Shown piece after piece: positions 52,867 through 62,851 of a stretch of DNA of 64,000 nucleotides. Under the pieces are notes generated by a model. That model was not told where the DNA came from. It saw only the letters and a list, made by a program, of their open reading frames with translations, and searched no databases. Position numbers and translations under genes: made by a program. The stretch spans positions 3,415,501-3,479,500 of the forward strand of contig NC_008380.1 in assembly GCF_000009265.1 (NCBI RefSeq). Direction: 5' to 3'. This DNA is from Rhizobium johnstonii 3841. Its GTDB lineage: Bacteria > Pseudomonadota > Alphaproteobacteria > Rhizobiales > Rhizobiaceae. How positions within the stretch are numbered: position 1 is the stretch's first letter; each line of letters starts with the position of its first letter.

Positions 52867-54021
52867 CTACTCCGCCGGCATGCCGTGCGGGACGCGGAAG
52901 AGGCTCCGGTCCTGCGCGCGTTTTTCCGGTCGATGGCGCGTCAGCGCCAGAATGAAGCCGGCGGTGACGCAGACCGCCACCATAGACGAGCCGCCATAGG
53001 AAATCAGCGGCAGCGTCATGCCCTTTGCCGGCAGCAGTTCGAGATTGACACCGATATTGATGATCGACTGGATGCCCATCTGCAACACCAGGCCAGCGAC
53101 GGCGAAACGATTGAAATCGTTCCGCTCGCGATAGGCATGCGAGAGGCCGCGCAGCACCAGCACGGTAAACAGCGCGACGAGCGCCATGCAGAAGACGATG
53201 CCGAACTCCTCGGCCGCGACCGAGAAGATGAAGTCGGTATGCGCATCCGGGATGATGCGCTTGACGATGCCTTCGCCCGGTCCCTGGCCGAACCAGCTGC
53301 CGCGGATGATCGCCTCGCGCGCGGTGTCGATCTGGAACGTATCACCCTCGCCGGTCATGAACTTGTCTATTCGGCCGGCGACGTGCGGGAAGACGTAATA
53401 GGCGCTGAGCAAGCCGCCGGCGCCGCCGATACCGAGCAGCATGATCCAGATCCATGGCATTCCGGCCATGAAGAACATTCCGCCCCAGACGGCCGTGGTC
53501 AGGATGGTCTGGCCGAGGTCCGGCTGCGCGACGAGAAGGGCCGCGACGATGCCGAACAGAATGATGGCAAAGAGATTGCCGGGGATCTCCGGCTGGCGCG
53601 CATGTTCGGCAAACAGCCAGGCGCAAACCACGACGAAGGCAGGCTTCATGAATTCCGACGGCTGGATGGAAAGGCCGGCGATCCAGATCCAGCGCCGGCC
53701 ACCCTTGACCTCCTGCCCGACGAACAGCACCAGCACCATCATCGCGACCGAGATGATCAGGATCAGGATCGCGGTTCGCCGCACCTGGCGTGGCGTCAAG
53801 AACGACAGCCCGAGCATGACGCCGATCGAAGGGATCATGAAGGCCGCATGGCGTTTGACGAAATGGAAGGGCTCGAGCCCGATGCGCTCGGCGACCGCAG
53901 GAGATGCCGCAAATGACAGCATGAATCCGATGCCCATCAGGAAGATGAACATTGCCAGGAAGAAGCGGTCGATGGTCCAGAACCAATCGGCCAGAGGCCC
54001 ACGTTCCGCGCGGCTTACCAT
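52867..54021 (-). CDS. ftsW: Septal peptidoglycan polymerase FtsW (SEDS)
   Basis: 384 residues with about ten membrane segments. SEDS signatures are RRWIWIAGLSIQPSEFMKPA, VAQPDLGQTILT, the large loop between TM7 and TM8, and LPLISYGGSSMVAVCVTAG near the end. It polymerises lipid II at the septum with its partner FtsI, encoded upstream in the same run. The start is one base from the murD stop (TGACATG). Confidence 0.96.
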   Translation of the reverse strand: MVSRAERGPLADWFWTIDRFFLAMFIFLMGIGFMLSFAASPAVAERIGLEPFHFVKRHAAFMIPSIGVMLGLSFLTPRQVRRTAILILIISVAMMVLVLFVGQEVKGGRRWIWIAGLSIQPSEFMKPAFVVVCAWLFAEHARQPEIPGNLFAIILFGIVAALLVAQPDLGQTILTTAVWGGMFFMAGMPWIWIMLLGIGGAGGLLSAYYVFPHVAGRIDKFMTGEGDTFQIDTAREAIIRGSWFGQGPGEGIVKRIIPDAHTDFIFSVAAEEFGIVFCMALVALFTVLVLRGLSHAYRERNDFNRFAVAGLVLQMGIQSIINIGVNLELLPAKGMTLPLISYGGSSMVAVCVTAGFILALTRHRPEKRAQDRSLFRVPHGMPAE

Positions 54022-54022
54022 G

Positions 54023-55435
54023 TCATTTCTCTCCTGTTGCCGGACCGATCAGCATCGTAATCCCGTCAAGCGCCGCCACGTGGCCGACGAAGGCTTCGCC
54101 CCTGACTTCGAAGTTCTTATACTGGTCGAAGCTTGCGCAAGCCGGGGATAACATCACGGCCGAAGCAGCGCTTTCGTCGCGTTCCGCATCGGCGGCCGCA
54201 TGCGCGACGGCGCGCTCCAACGTGCCCGAGATCTCGTAAGGCACGGCCTCGCCGAGCGTCGCGGCGAATTCCGCCGCCGCCTCGCCGATCAGATAGGCCT
54301 TGGCGATGCGCGGAAAATAGGGAGCAAGAGTCGTGATCCCGCCAGCCTTTGGCAAGCCTCCGGCGATCCAATAGATGCGATCATAGCTCGAAAGAGCCGG
54401 TGCTGCGGCGTCGGCGTTGGTCGCCTTGGAATCGTTGACGAAAACGACGCGGCCACGCTGCCCGACCGGCTGCATGCGGTGCTTGAGGCCGGGAAACGAG
54501 GCAAGGCCGGCGCGGATGGCGTCGGCGGAAACCCCGACCGCGAGGCAGGCGGCAACGGCTGCGGCGGCGTTTTGCGCATTATGGCTGCCGCGCAGCGTCT
54601 GGATGCCGTCAAGGTCAGCGAAGGGCAGCATGGCGCCGCCGGCGGCCTGGATAAGTTTCGTGCCCTCGGCATAGATGCCGTCGGCCACCACGTTGCGGCG
54701 CGAAATACGGACCACCTTGACGCCTGCCCGCTCGACGCGGTCGGCGATCAGCGCCGAATGGCTATCGTCGACGCCGACGATCGCGACATCGCTGCCGGCG
54801 ACCAGCCTTTCCTTGATATCGGCATAATGCTGCATGGTGCCGTGACGGTCGAGATGATCGGGCGTCAGGTTGAGCAGGATACCGGCAGACGGGTTCAGTG
54901 TCGGCGCCAGATCGATCTGGTAGGAGGAGCATTCGACGACGTAGTAGCGCTCGGCTTTCGGCGGATCGAGCGTCAGCACGGCCGTGCCGATATTGCCCCC
55001 GAGCTGCGTATCGTAGCCGGCGGATTTCAGGATATGGGCGATCAGCGCCGTCGTGGTCGACTTGCCGTTGGTGCCGGTTATGGCGATGAAAGGGCAATCC
55101 GGCGCATGGGCGCGGCGCTCGCGCACGAAGAGTTCGACGTCGCCAACGATATCGACGCCGGCCGCGCGGGCAAGATCGACGGTCCAGTGCGGCTTCGGAT
55201 GGGTGAGCGGCACGCCGGGCGACAGCACGAACAGCGCCTGCTGGCTCCAGTCGATGTTGCGCAGGTCTTCCGTCCTGATGCCTTCGGCAGCGGCCTTGGC
55301 GACACTGTCGGGATTGTCGTCCCAGGCGGTCACCTCGGCACCGCCTGTTACCAGCGCCCGGGCGGTGGCAAAGCCGGAGCCGCCGAGCCCGAAGAGCGCG
55401 ACCTTCCTGTCCTTGAGCGTCGTGACCGAGATCAT
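54023..55435 (-). CDS. murD: UDP-N-acetylmuramoylalanine--D-glutamate ligase
   Basis: 470 residues. The N-terminal UDP-binding domain (VALFGLGGSGFATARAL) precedes the Mur ligase P-loop GTNGKST at 121-127 and LTPDHLDRHG. It adds D-glutamate to UDP-MurNAc-L-Ala. It sits between mraY (7-bp gap) and ftsW (1-bp gap), an arrangement that supports cotranscription. Confidence 0.97.
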   Translation of the reverse strand: MISVTTLKDRKVALFGLGGSGFATARALVTGGAEVTAWDDNPDSVAKAAAEGIRTEDLRNIDWSQQALFVLSPGVPLTHPKPHWTVDLARAAGVDIVGDVELFVRERRAHAPDCPFIAITGTNGKSTTTALIAHILKSAGYDTQLGGNIGTAVLTLDPPKAERYYVVECSSYQIDLAPTLNPSAGILLNLTPDHLDRHGTMQHYADIKERLVAGSDVAIVGVDDSHSALIADRVERAGVKVVRISRRNVVADGIYAEGTKLIQAAGGAMLPFADLDGIQTLRGSHNAQNAAAAVAACLAVGVSADAIRAGLASFPGLKHRMQPVGQRGRVVFVNDSKATNADAAAPALSSYDRIYWIAGGLPKAGGITTLAPYFPRIAKAYLIGEAAAEFAATLGEAVPYEISGTLERAVAHAAADAERDESAASAVMLSPACASFDQYKNFEVRGEAFVGHVAALDGITMLIGPATGEK

Positions 55436-55442
55436 CGCTGCC

Positions 55443-56543
55443 TCACCGGAGCTTCAGCGTCGAAAGGCCGAGCATCGCAAGGCCGACGGCGACGATCCAG
55501 AAGCGGATTACCACCTGGCTCTCGGTCCAGCCCTTCTTCTCGAAATGATGATGGATCGGCGCCATCAGGAAGACACGCCGGCCGGTCATCTTGAAGAAAC
55601 CGACCTGGATGATGACCGACAGCGTCTCGATGACGAAGAGGCCGCCGATGATTGCCATGACGATCTCGTGCTTGGTGGCGACGGCGACGGTGCCGATCGT
55701 GCCGCCGAGTGCAAGCGACCCCGTGTCGCCCATGAAGATGGCGGCTGGCGGCGCGTTAAACCAGAGAAAGCCAAGGCCGGCGCCGATGACGGCGCCAAGC
55801 ACGACGGCGAGTTCGCCGGTGCCGGGCACGAAATTGATCTGCAGGTAATTCGCAAACACCACGTTGCCGGCGAGATAGGCGATGACGCCGAAGGAGGCGG
55901 CGGCGATCATCACAGGCACGATGGCAAGCCCGTCGAGACCGTCAGTCAGGTTGACGGCATTGCCGGCGCCGACGATGACGAAGCCGCCGAAGACGACGAA
56001 CATGATGCCGATATTGATCATGAAGTCCTTGAAGAAGGGAAAGGCGATCGAGGAGCCGAAGGTCGAGCCGGCAATCCCCGAGGCAAGGGCGGTGCGCATC
56101 ATGAAATAGACGGCGATGCCGGCGATGACGAATTCGATACCGAGACGCGCCTTGCCGGAAAAGCCCATGTGGCTCTGCTTCGTGACCTTGAGATAATCGT
56201 CGTAGAAGCCGATCGCACCGAAGCCCAGCGTCACCAGCAGCGTGGCGACCACATAGACGTTGGAAAGATCGGCCCAGAGCAGCGATGCGCCGACGATGCC
56301 GGCGAGGATCATCAGCCCGCCCATGGTCGGCGTGCCGGCCTTCTTGAAATGCGTCTGCGGCCCGTCGGCGCGGATCGGCTGGCCCTTGCCCTGCCGGATG
56401 CGCAGCGAATTGATGATCGTCGGCCCGAACAGGAAGACGATCAGTGCTGAGGTGAAGAGAGCAGCCCCCGTGCGGAAGGTAATATATCTGAACAGGTTCA
56501 GAAATTTGAAATATTCCGACAGTTCGACAAGCCAGATCAGCAT
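55443..56543 (-). CDS. mraY: Phospho-MurNAc-pentapeptide transferase MraY
   Basis: 366 residues with ten membrane segments. Family motifs are KGQPIRADGPQTHFKKAGTP (shown to its limit), GTPTMGG at 70-76, NAVNLTDGLDGLA in the catalytic loop, and the MAPIHHHFE box near the C-terminus. It links the muramyl peptide to undecaprenyl phosphate to form lipid I. It is 22 bases after murF. Confidence 0.97.
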   Translation of the reverse strand: MLIWLVELSEYFKFLNLFRYITFRTGAALFTSALIVFLFGPTIINSLRIRQGKGQPIRADGPQTHFKKAGTPTMGGLMILAGIVGASLLWADLSNVYVVATLLVTLGFGAIGFYDDYLKVTKQSHMGFSGKARLGIEFVIAGIAVYFMMRTALASGIAGSTFGSSIAFPFFKDFMINIGIMFVVFGGFVIVGAGNAVNLTDGLDGLAIVPVMIAAASFGVIAYLAGNVVFANYLQINFVPGTGELAVVLGAVIGAGLGFLWFNAPPAAIFMGDTGSLALGGTIGTVAVATKHEIVMAIIGGLFVIETLSVIIQVGFFKMTGRRVFLMAPIHHHFEKKGWTESQVVIRFWIVAVGLAMLGLSTLKLR

Positions 56544-56565
56544 TCAGGGCCCCTTGTTTACCCGA

Positions 56566-57999
56566 TCAAAATTCGCGTTGCGTGTCGGCAAATGGCGGGA
56601 ACTTGTCAAGGAGCGCGGCGACGATCTTGCCGAAACCGATGCCCAGAGACGATTTCACCATCAACACGTCGCCTGGCGCGACCGAGTTCAATACATAATC
56701 CGTCAATTCGCTAGTGTTCTCGCGATATTCGACATGGACGCTTTCCGGCAACGATTCCTTGAGCGCAGCCATCTCCGCTCCTGCGAGCCACACATGTTCG
56801 ATGCCGGCAGCAAGCAGCGGCACGGCAAGGTCGGTATGGACCTTTTGCGCATACTCGCCCATCTCCAGCATGTCGCCGAGCACGGCGATACGGCGTCCGC
56901 GGCCGGTCGGCTCGGAGGCCGCCAGCAGCGCGATCGCCGCGCGCATCGAAGCCGGATTGGCATTGTAGCTCTCGTCGATCAGCGTGAAGCTGCCGCCGCC
57001 GATGACAAGCCGGTGGCGCTTGCCCCTGCCCTTTTCCGGCCTCAGCGTCGCAAGGGCTTCGATCGCCTTCTGCATATCGGCGCCGACGATCCTGACGACA
57101 CCGAGCGCTGCGAGCGCATTCTCGGCGATATGGCGGCCCGGTGCGCCGAGCGCGACCTCCAGCGTCTCGCCGCCGATCGTCAGCCACAGCGTCGAATTCT
57201 CGTCGGAACCGTTGAATTCTGCGAGCCGGAATTCGGCCTTGGCATGCTGGCCGAAAGAATGAATATGCTCGATGCCGAGCGACTGCGCCGTGCGGTCGAG
57301 GAAATTGAACTGGTCGTTGTCGCGGTTGAGCACGACATGGCCGCCGGGTTCGAGCCCCTCGAAGATCTCGGCCTTGGCGGCGGCAATTTCCTTGATGTTC
57401 TTGAAATTGCCGAGATGCGCCGGCGCGATCGTCGTGATGATGGCGACATCGGGACGGATCATCGCCACCAGCGGCCGGATCTCGCCGGGGTGGTTCATCC
57501 CTACTTCGAAGACGCCATAATCCGTATCCTCAGGCATGCGCGCCAGCGTCAGCGGCACGCCCCAATGATTGTTGAAGGAGGCGACGGAGGCGTGCACCTT
57601 GCCGGAGGGCGACAGCACATGCCGCAGCATTTCCTTGGTGGTCGTCTTTCCCACAGACCCCGTCACCGCGATGATCCGAGCCCGCGAACGCTCGCGCGAG
57701 GCAAGGCCGAGCCGGCCGAGTGCCGCGAGCACGTCTTCCACGACGATCATCGGCACCGTCAGGCGGCCCATGGCGGGAAGCCTCGCCTCGCTGACGATGA
57801 GAAGGGAAGCGCCGTTCGCCATCGCCATCGAGGCGTAGTCGTGACCGTCGACGCGGTCGCCCTTGATCGCGAAGAAAGCTTCGCCTGGAGTAATCGAGCG
57901 GCTGTCGATGGAAATGCCGGTGATGCCTTCGGGCAGCGTGCCGAAAGGGCGCCCCGCCATCACTGCGATCATGTCTTCCGTCGTCCAGAGCCAGCTCAA
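56566..57999 (-). CDS. murF: UDP-MurNAc-tripeptide--D-alanyl-D-alanine ligase
   Basis: 477 residues. The Mur ligase P-loop is GSVGKTT at 114-120, preceded by a SIDSRSITPGEAFFAIKG N-terminal domain and followed by DESYNANPASMRAAIALLA. It adds the D-Ala-D-Ala made by Ddl. Its start overlaps the murE stop by ATGA. Confidence 0.97.
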   Translation of the reverse strand: MSWLWTTEDMIAVMAGRPFGTLPEGITGISIDSRSITPGEAFFAIKGDRVDGHDYASMAMANGASLLIVSEARLPAMGRLTVPMIVVEDVLAALGRLGLASRERSRARIIAVTGSVGKTTTKEMLRHVLSPSGKVHASVASFNNHWGVPLTLARMPEDTDYGVFEVGMNHPGEIRPLVAMIRPDVAIITTIAPAHLGNFKNIKEIAAAKAEIFEGLEPGGHVVLNRDNDQFNFLDRTAQSLGIEHIHSFGQHAKAEFRLAEFNGSDENSTLWLTIGGETLEVALGAPGRHIAENALAALGVVRIVGADMQKAIEALATLRPEKGRGKRHRLVIGGGSFTLIDESYNANPASMRAAIALLAASEPTGRGRRIAVLGDMLEMGEYAQKVHTDLAVPLLAAGIEHVWLAGAEMAALKESLPESVHVEYRENTSELTDYVLNSVAPGDVLMVKSSLGIGFGKIVAALLDKFPPFADTQREF

Positions 58000-59456
58000 G
58001 ATTTCAACTCCTCCAAGGCCTTGCGCACCTCCGCATGATCGGAGAACGGCAGGGTGACGCCGCCGATCGTCTGCCCTTCCTCATGCCCCTTGCCGGCGAC
58101 GATCAGCGTATCGCCGGATCTCAGCATGCCGACCGCCTCGCGGATCGCCATGGCGCGATCGGCGATTTCCGCGGCGCAGCTTGCTGCCGTCATGATCTCC
58201 GCGCGGATCGAGGCCGGTTCCTCCGAACGCGGATTATCGTCGGTGACGATAACGACGTCAGCAAGACGGCAGGCGATTTCGCCCATGATCGGCCGTTTGC
58301 CGCGGTCACGGTCGCCGCCGCAGCCGAAAACGACGATGACGCGGCCGGTGGTGAAGGGTCTGACCGAGCCCAGCACGTTTTCCAGCGCATCCGGCTTGTG
58401 GGCGTAGTCGACATAGGCGAGCGCGCCGTCTTTCGTATGGCCGACGAGTTCGAGACGGCCGGATGCGCCGACGAGCTTCTCGAGCGCGGCCATTGCAATC
58501 TTCGCCTCAACGCCGGTCGACATGGCAAGCCCTGCTGCGACCAGCGCGTTGGCCACCTGGAAATCGCCGGCCAGCGGAATGTCCACCTCGAAGATCTCGC
58601 CGCCGATATGGATCTCGGCCATCTGCTTGTGGCGGAAGTGCTCGACGCGCTTCAACGAGAGGTAATCGCCCTTTCGCCCGACGGTACGGATGTCGTGACC
58701 GGCATCGGTCGCGGCCTTGATCGCCTGCGCCGACCACGGATCGTCGGCAAAGATCACCGCCGGCGATCCCTTCGGCAGCAGCGTATCGAAAAGCCGCATC
58801 TTGGCGGCCATATAGGCCTCGACGGTCGGATGATAATCCATGTGGTCGCGGCCGAGATTGGTGAAGGCGGCGGCGGCAAGCCTGACGCCATCGAGCCGGC
58901 ACTGGTCTAGACCGTGGCTGGAGGCTTCCATCGCGGCATGTGTCACGCCCTCTCCGGCAAGTTCCGCCAGTAGCGCGTGCAGAGAGACCGGATCGGGCGT
59001 CGTCAGCGAGCCATATTCGTTGCGTGTCGGCGAGACGACACCCGTCGTGCCGATCATCGCGGCCGCGTGGCCCGCATACGCCCAGATCTGCCGGGTGAAA
59101 GAAGCGACCGAGGTTTTGCCGGCCGTGCCGGTGACGGCGACCATGGTATCGGGCTGCCTGCCGTGGAAGCGCGCGGCGGCGATGGAAAGGAAACGGCGCG
59201 GCTCCTTGACCGCAAACACGGGGATCGAAGCATCGACGGCTTGGGAGGCTATCGCGATGGCAGCGCCGCGGCCGGCGGCATCCACGATGAAGCCCGCGCC
59301 GTCCGCCTTGGTGCCGGCGACCGCGACGAAGGCATTGCCCGGCATCACCTTGCGGCTATCCGAAGACAGGCCTGAAATATCAAGCAGGCCTGCCGGACCT
59401 TCGAGCTGTGCTTCAAGTTCCGGAAACTGATCTCCGGCCAGGTCTCGCAATTTCAT
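57996..59456 (-). CDS. murE: UDP-MurNAc-dipeptide--2,6-diaminopimelate ligase
   Basis: About 486 residues from the ATG at 59456. The P-loop is GTAGKTS at 110-116, and the motif DDNPRSEE identifies the meso-diaminopimelate-adding type rather than lysine. It adds the third stem residue. In-frame codons upstream to 59516 reach nearly to the ftsI stop at 59523 and lack family similarity, so the internal ATG is preferred. Confidence 0.96.
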   Translation of the reverse strand: MKLRDLAGDQFPELEAQLEGPAGLLDISGLSSDSRKVMPGNAFVAVAGTKADGAGFIVDAAGRGAAIAIASQAVDASIPVFAVKEPRRFLSIAAARFHGRQPDTMVAVTGTAGKTSVASFTRQIWAYAGHAAAMIGTTGVVSPTRNEYGSLTTPDPVSLHALLAELAGEGVTHAAMEASSHGLDQCRLDGVRLAAAAFTNLGRDHMDYHPTVEAYMAAKMRLFDTLLPKGSPAVIFADDPWSAQAIKAATDAGHDIRTVGRKGDYLSLKRVEHFRHKQMAEIHIGGEIFEVDIPLAGDFQVANALVAAGLAMSTGVEAKIAMAALEKLVGASGRLELVGHTKDGALAYVDYAHKPDALENVLGSVRPFTTGRVIVVFGCGGDRDRGKRPIMGEIACRLADVVIVTDDNPRSEEPASIRAEIMTAASCAAEIADRAMAIREAVGMLRSGDTLIVAGKGHEEGQTIGGVTLPFSDHAEVRKALEELKS

Positions 59457-59522
59457 CGAATGCACTTTTCTCTCTTGAAGCCGGTTCACCCCTCGCGAAT
59501 CGGCGTCGATATTCATTCACAC

Positions 59523-61283
59523 TCAATAAGACACCAGCAAGGCCGATCCGCCCTCCCCGAATTTCGGCTCGATGCCGAGAATAGGGGCCGCACGCCTGAT
59601 GATCTCGCGGGCGATCGGGCCGGCGGTACCGGCGGAGATCGTTCCGCCATAGGCTTTCTCGCCACTCTTCGGCTCGTCGCAGAAAGTGATCACGGCATAT
59701 CTGGGATCATTCATGGGGAATGCGGCGATGAAGGAATTGAAATTCAGGGTTGCCGAATAGCGCCCATTCACCACCTTGTCGGCCGTGCCCGTCTTGCTGC
59801 CGACGGAAAAGCCCGGCACTCGGGCGACGCGCCCGGATCCCTTGTAGCCGTTGAAGTCGAGGAGATAGCGGATCTCGTCGCTGGTGGTCTTCTTGATGAC
59901 CTGCGTGGCGATCTCATCGGCCTGTTCGCGCGTGCGCGGCAGGAATGTCGGCTCGATCAGCTTGCCGCCGTTGACGAGAGCGGCAGCCGCCACCCCTGTC
60001 TGCAGCGCCGTCGTCGAGACGCCATGGCCGAAGGAAATCGTGATCGAATTGATCTTCTTCCAGACGCGCGGCTGGCTCGGCATCTTCACTTCGGGCAGCT
60101 CGGTCTGCATCTTCGTCAGCAGGCCGAACTTGGTCAGATAGTCCTTCTGCGCGTCGATGCCGACGATGTCGATGACACGCGCCGTACCGATATTCGAAGA
60201 ATACTGGAAAATCTCGGGAACGGTCAGCCAGCGGCGCTGCCCGTGAAAATCGTGGATAGTGAAGCCGCCGATATAGATCGATTTGCTGGCATCGAAACTG
60301 TCGGTCATCTTCACCTTGCCGCTATCGAGGGCCATGGCCAGCGAAAAGGTCTTGAAGGTCGAGCCCATTTCGAAGGTGCCGTTGGTCATCCGGTTGAGCC
60401 AACCCTCCTTGGCGCCTTCCTGCGGATCGTTCGGATCGAAATCCGGCGCCGATGCCATCGCCAGCACTTCCCCCGTATGCACGTCGATGACCGCAGCACC
60501 GGCGCCCTTGGCCTGGAAGTTGGTGACGGCATTGACGACCGCGTCCCGGACGATGTTCTGCACGCGCAGGTCGATCGATAGCCGCACCGGCTCAAGCGGC
60601 TGGTCGCTGGTCATGCCGACGGAGGCGAGATCGGCAAGCCCCTGGTCGTCGATAAATTTCTCCATGCCGGCGACACCGCGGTTGTCGATGTTGACGTAAC
60701 CGAGGATATGCGCGGCGGTCGCACCGCCCGGATAGAAGCGGCGCTTCTCCGGCCGGAAGCCGATGCCGGGAATGCCGAGCGCCAGGATCTGGCTCTGCTG
60801 CTTCGGCGTCAGTTGCCGGCGCAGCCAGGCGAAATGCGAGGTCTTGACCGAGAGCTTCTTATAAGTGTCTCTGACGTCGAGCTCGGGCAGCACCGTTGCA
60901 AGCTTCTCGACCGCCTCGTCGGCATCGACGATCTTGTTCGGTTCGGCAAACAGCGAGACGGTGCGGATGTCGGTCGCCAGCACCTCGCCGTTGCGGTCGA
61001 GAATGTCGGGGCGCGAGGCCATCAGCCGGTCGGGCGGCAGGATGCTGGAGACGACCTCCTGATCCTTCATCGCATATTCGACGAGACGGCCGCCGATGAC
61101 GGCGTAGACACCCATGAAGCCAAGGATCAGCAGGCCTACGCGGCTTTTTGCCTGCCCTGATTTCTTCTTGCGCGATCCCTCGATCGCCAGGCCGGCGGGG
61201 GAAGGACCGCCGAACCGGTTATAGACGCCGGCGGAGAAATGCGCCTGGCTCTTCAAAACCATGATGCGGGAAAGAAACGACAT
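59523..61283 (-). CDS. ftsI: Septal penicillin-binding protein FtsI (PBP3)
   Basis: 586 residues. One membrane anchor (about 50-68) is followed by a pedestal domain and the transpeptidase domain with STFK at 308-311, SSN at 362-364 and KTGT at 497-500. It crosslinks septal peptidoglycan in the periplasm together with FtsW. Its ATG overlaps the ftsL stop by one base (TAATG), implying coupling. Confidence 0.97.
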   Translation of the reverse strand: MSFLSRIMVLKSQAHFSAGVYNRFGGPSPAGLAIEGSRKKKSGQAKSRVGLLILGFMGVYAVIGGRLVEYAMKDQEVVSSILPPDRLMASRPDILDRNGEVLATDIRTVSLFAEPNKIVDADEAVEKLATVLPELDVRDTYKKLSVKTSHFAWLRRQLTPKQQSQILALGIPGIGFRPEKRRFYPGGATAAHILGYVNIDNRGVAGMEKFIDDQGLADLASVGMTSDQPLEPVRLSIDLRVQNIVRDAVVNAVTNFQAKGAGAAVIDVHTGEVLAMASAPDFDPNDPQEGAKEGWLNRMTNGTFEMGSTFKTFSLAMALDSGKVKMTDSFDASKSIYIGGFTIHDFHGQRRWLTVPEIFQYSSNIGTARVIDIVGIDAQKDYLTKFGLLTKMQTELPEVKMPSQPRVWKKINSITISFGHGVSTTALQTGVAAAALVNGGKLIEPTFLPRTREQADEIATQVIKKTTSDEIRYLLDFNGYKGSGRVARVPGFSVGSKTGTADKVVNGRYSATLNFNSFIAAFPMNDPRYAVITFCDEPKSGEKAYGGTISAGTAGPIAREIIRRAAPILGIEPKFGEGGSALLVSY

Positions 61284-61807
61284 TATTCCTCCACCGATCC
61301 GGTTTCGATCTGGTCTGCATCTTCGGCCTCGTCGCGTGGCGCAGGCATCGGAATGGGCTGCGCCTTGGCGGTGGCTTGCGCGCCCTTGGTGTCTGCTGCG
61401 CCTTTGGCGCTAGCCACGGTCGCGCCCTTGGCGCTGGCCTCGGTCGCGCCCTTGGCGCTGGCCACGGTCGAGCTCTTGGCGGTGGCCTTAGCCTCCGTCA
61501 CGTCAGGCACGGGAACCTCGGATTTCAGCATCGGCAATTCCTTGGCATGCACGAGCGCCGTCGATTCCGTCGGCTGCAGCTTCAATTCTTCGTTATACGC
61601 CTTGACCAGCCGCTCCAGCCGGTTCGGCTGCGATTGTAACGCCCAGTCTGCCTTGAGAAGGTCGATCGTGTCCTTCTCAAGTTTGATCTCGGCTTCGAGG
61701 CGATGAACCTCCTCGAGCTTCAATTCGGCGCGGTGCTTGATCGTGTAGGTCACGGCGGCGGTGGCCGTCATGACGCCGATGAGCACGAGATCGAACGTTT
61801 TCAGCAT
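61283..61807 (-). CDS. ftsL: Cell division protein FtsL with repeat-bearing C-terminal tail
   Basis: 174 residues from the ATG at 61807. A short cytoplasmic end, one membrane segment (about 5-22) and a coiled coil (about 27-72) fit FtsL, as does its place between rsmH and ftsI. The last 75 residues are unusual: an Ala/Lys/Thr-rich tail with three tandem 8-residue repeats (T-V/E-ASAKGA at 114-137) and an acidic end. E. coli FtsL is about 121 residues, so the tail is extra. GGAGGT in the rsmH 3' end serves as its ribosome-binding site. Confidence 0.85.
   Translation of the reverse strand: MLKTFDLVLIGVMTATAAVTYTIKHRAELKLEEVHRLEAEIKLEKDTIDLLKADWALQSQPNRLERLVKAYNEELKLQPTESTALVHAKELPMLKSEVPVPDVTEAKATAKSSTVASAKGATEASAKGATVASAKGAADTKGAQATAKAQPIPMPAPRDEAEDADQIETGSVEE
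61397..61468 (-). repeat. Three tandem 24-bp repeats within ftsL
   Basis: Units 61397-61420, 61421-61444 and 61445-61468 differ at only a few positions and keep the reading frame, encoding TVASAKGA, TEASAKGA and TVASAKGA. Such units can gain or lose copies by slippage without a frameshift. Confidence 0.85.
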
Positions 61808-61808
61808 A

Positions 61809-62834
61809 TCAACCTCCAAGCTTTCCGAGACTGGCAAGATTGGGAAACCCGAAGAGCGACATATCGGCAGCTTCGGCTGCGGCGTACGTCCTCAGGCCGG
61901 CGCGCAGCTTGGCGGAGCGGGCGCGCGGATTGATCTCGGCCTCCGCCTCGCTTGCCGAAACCATCGGCTTGCCGACTGCCTCAAAGGTTGCCGCTCGCTC
62001 ATGCGCGACCGGCAGATGCCGCGAACCCGACGCCTTGCCGGCGCGGTCGGAGAAGAATTTCTTGACGATGCGGTCTTCGAGCGAATGAAAGGTGACGACG
62101 ACGAGCCGCCCGCCGGGTTTCAGCGCCGTTTCCGCCGCAAACAGCGCCTGCGCCAGTTCGCCGAGTTCGTCGTTGACGAAGATGCGCAATGCCTGGAAGA
62201 CCCGCGTTGCCGGATGGATCTTGTCCTTCATCTTGCGCGGCGTGACGAGCTCGATGAGACCGGCCAGATCGCGTGTCGTTTCAAATGGCTTTTCGGCGCG
62301 GCGCTTCTCGATCGCATGGGCGATGCGCGGCGCCTGGCTTTCCTCGCCGAGAAAATGGAAGATGCGGATGAGATCGGCGACCTTGGCGCGGTTGACGACA
62401 TCGGCGGCCGAAACGCCTTCGGCCGACATGCGCATGTCGAGCGGCCCGTTTTTCTGGAAGGAGAAGCCGCGCTCCGCCTCGTCGATCTGCATGGAGGAGA
62501 CGCCGATATCGAGCACGACGCCATCGAGCCCGCCTTGCGGCGCATGATCGGCGAGATGCGAGAATTGCGAATGAACGAGCCTGAGACGACCGCCATGGGC
62601 GGCGACCATCGCTTGGCCAGCCGCAATCGCCGTCGGATCGCGATCGAGCGCGATCACCTCGGCGCCGGCAGCAAGGATGGCCGAGCTGTAACCGCCCGCA
62701 CCGAACGTACCGTCGAGGATGAATTTGCCGGGTGCGGGCGCCAATGCCGCAAGGACTTCGTCGAGAAGAACAGGAATGTGACGAACCGGTCCGCCACCGG
62801 CATCAGTTGAACCTCCGCCAGGATTCGCCACCAT
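61809..62834 (-). CDS. rsmH: 16S rRNA (cytosine-1402-N4) methyltransferase
   Basis: About 341 residues from the ATG at 62834. SAM motif I is DGTFGAGG at 41-48, followed by VIALDRDP, VLDIGVSSMQIDEAERGFSF and VVTFHSLEDRIVKKFF. It methylates C1402 in the ribosomal P site. It starts 17 bases after the mraZ stop. The frame extends upstream through mraZ, but that part is an out-of-frame shadow of mraZ. Confidence 0.96.
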   Translation of the reverse strand: MVANPGGGSTDAGGGPVRHIPVLLDEVLAALAPAPGKFILDGTFGAGGYSSAILAAGAEVIALDRDPTAIAAGQAMVAAHGGRLRLVHSQFSHLADHAPQGGLDGVVLDIGVSSMQIDEAERGFSFQKNGPLDMRMSAEGVSAADVVNRAKVADLIRIFHFLGEESQAPRIAHAIEKRRAEKPFETTRDLAGLIELVTPRKMKDKIHPATRVFQALRIFVNDELGELAQALFAAETALKPGGRLVVVTFHSLEDRIVKKFFSDRAGKASGSRHLPVAHERAATFEAVGKPMVSASEAEAEINPRARSAKLRAGLRTYAAAEAADMSLFGFPNLASLGKLGG

Positions 62835-62851
62835 TCCGTTCCCTCGTTTTT

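Noticed and set aside
51853..53916. 687-codon open frame antisense to murG and ftsW
   Set aside because: It spans two well-identified genes on the other strand and has no recognisable domain.
56260..58038. 592-codon open frame antisense to mraY and murF
   Set aside because: Overlaps clear Mur genes and shows no domain or ribosome-binding site.
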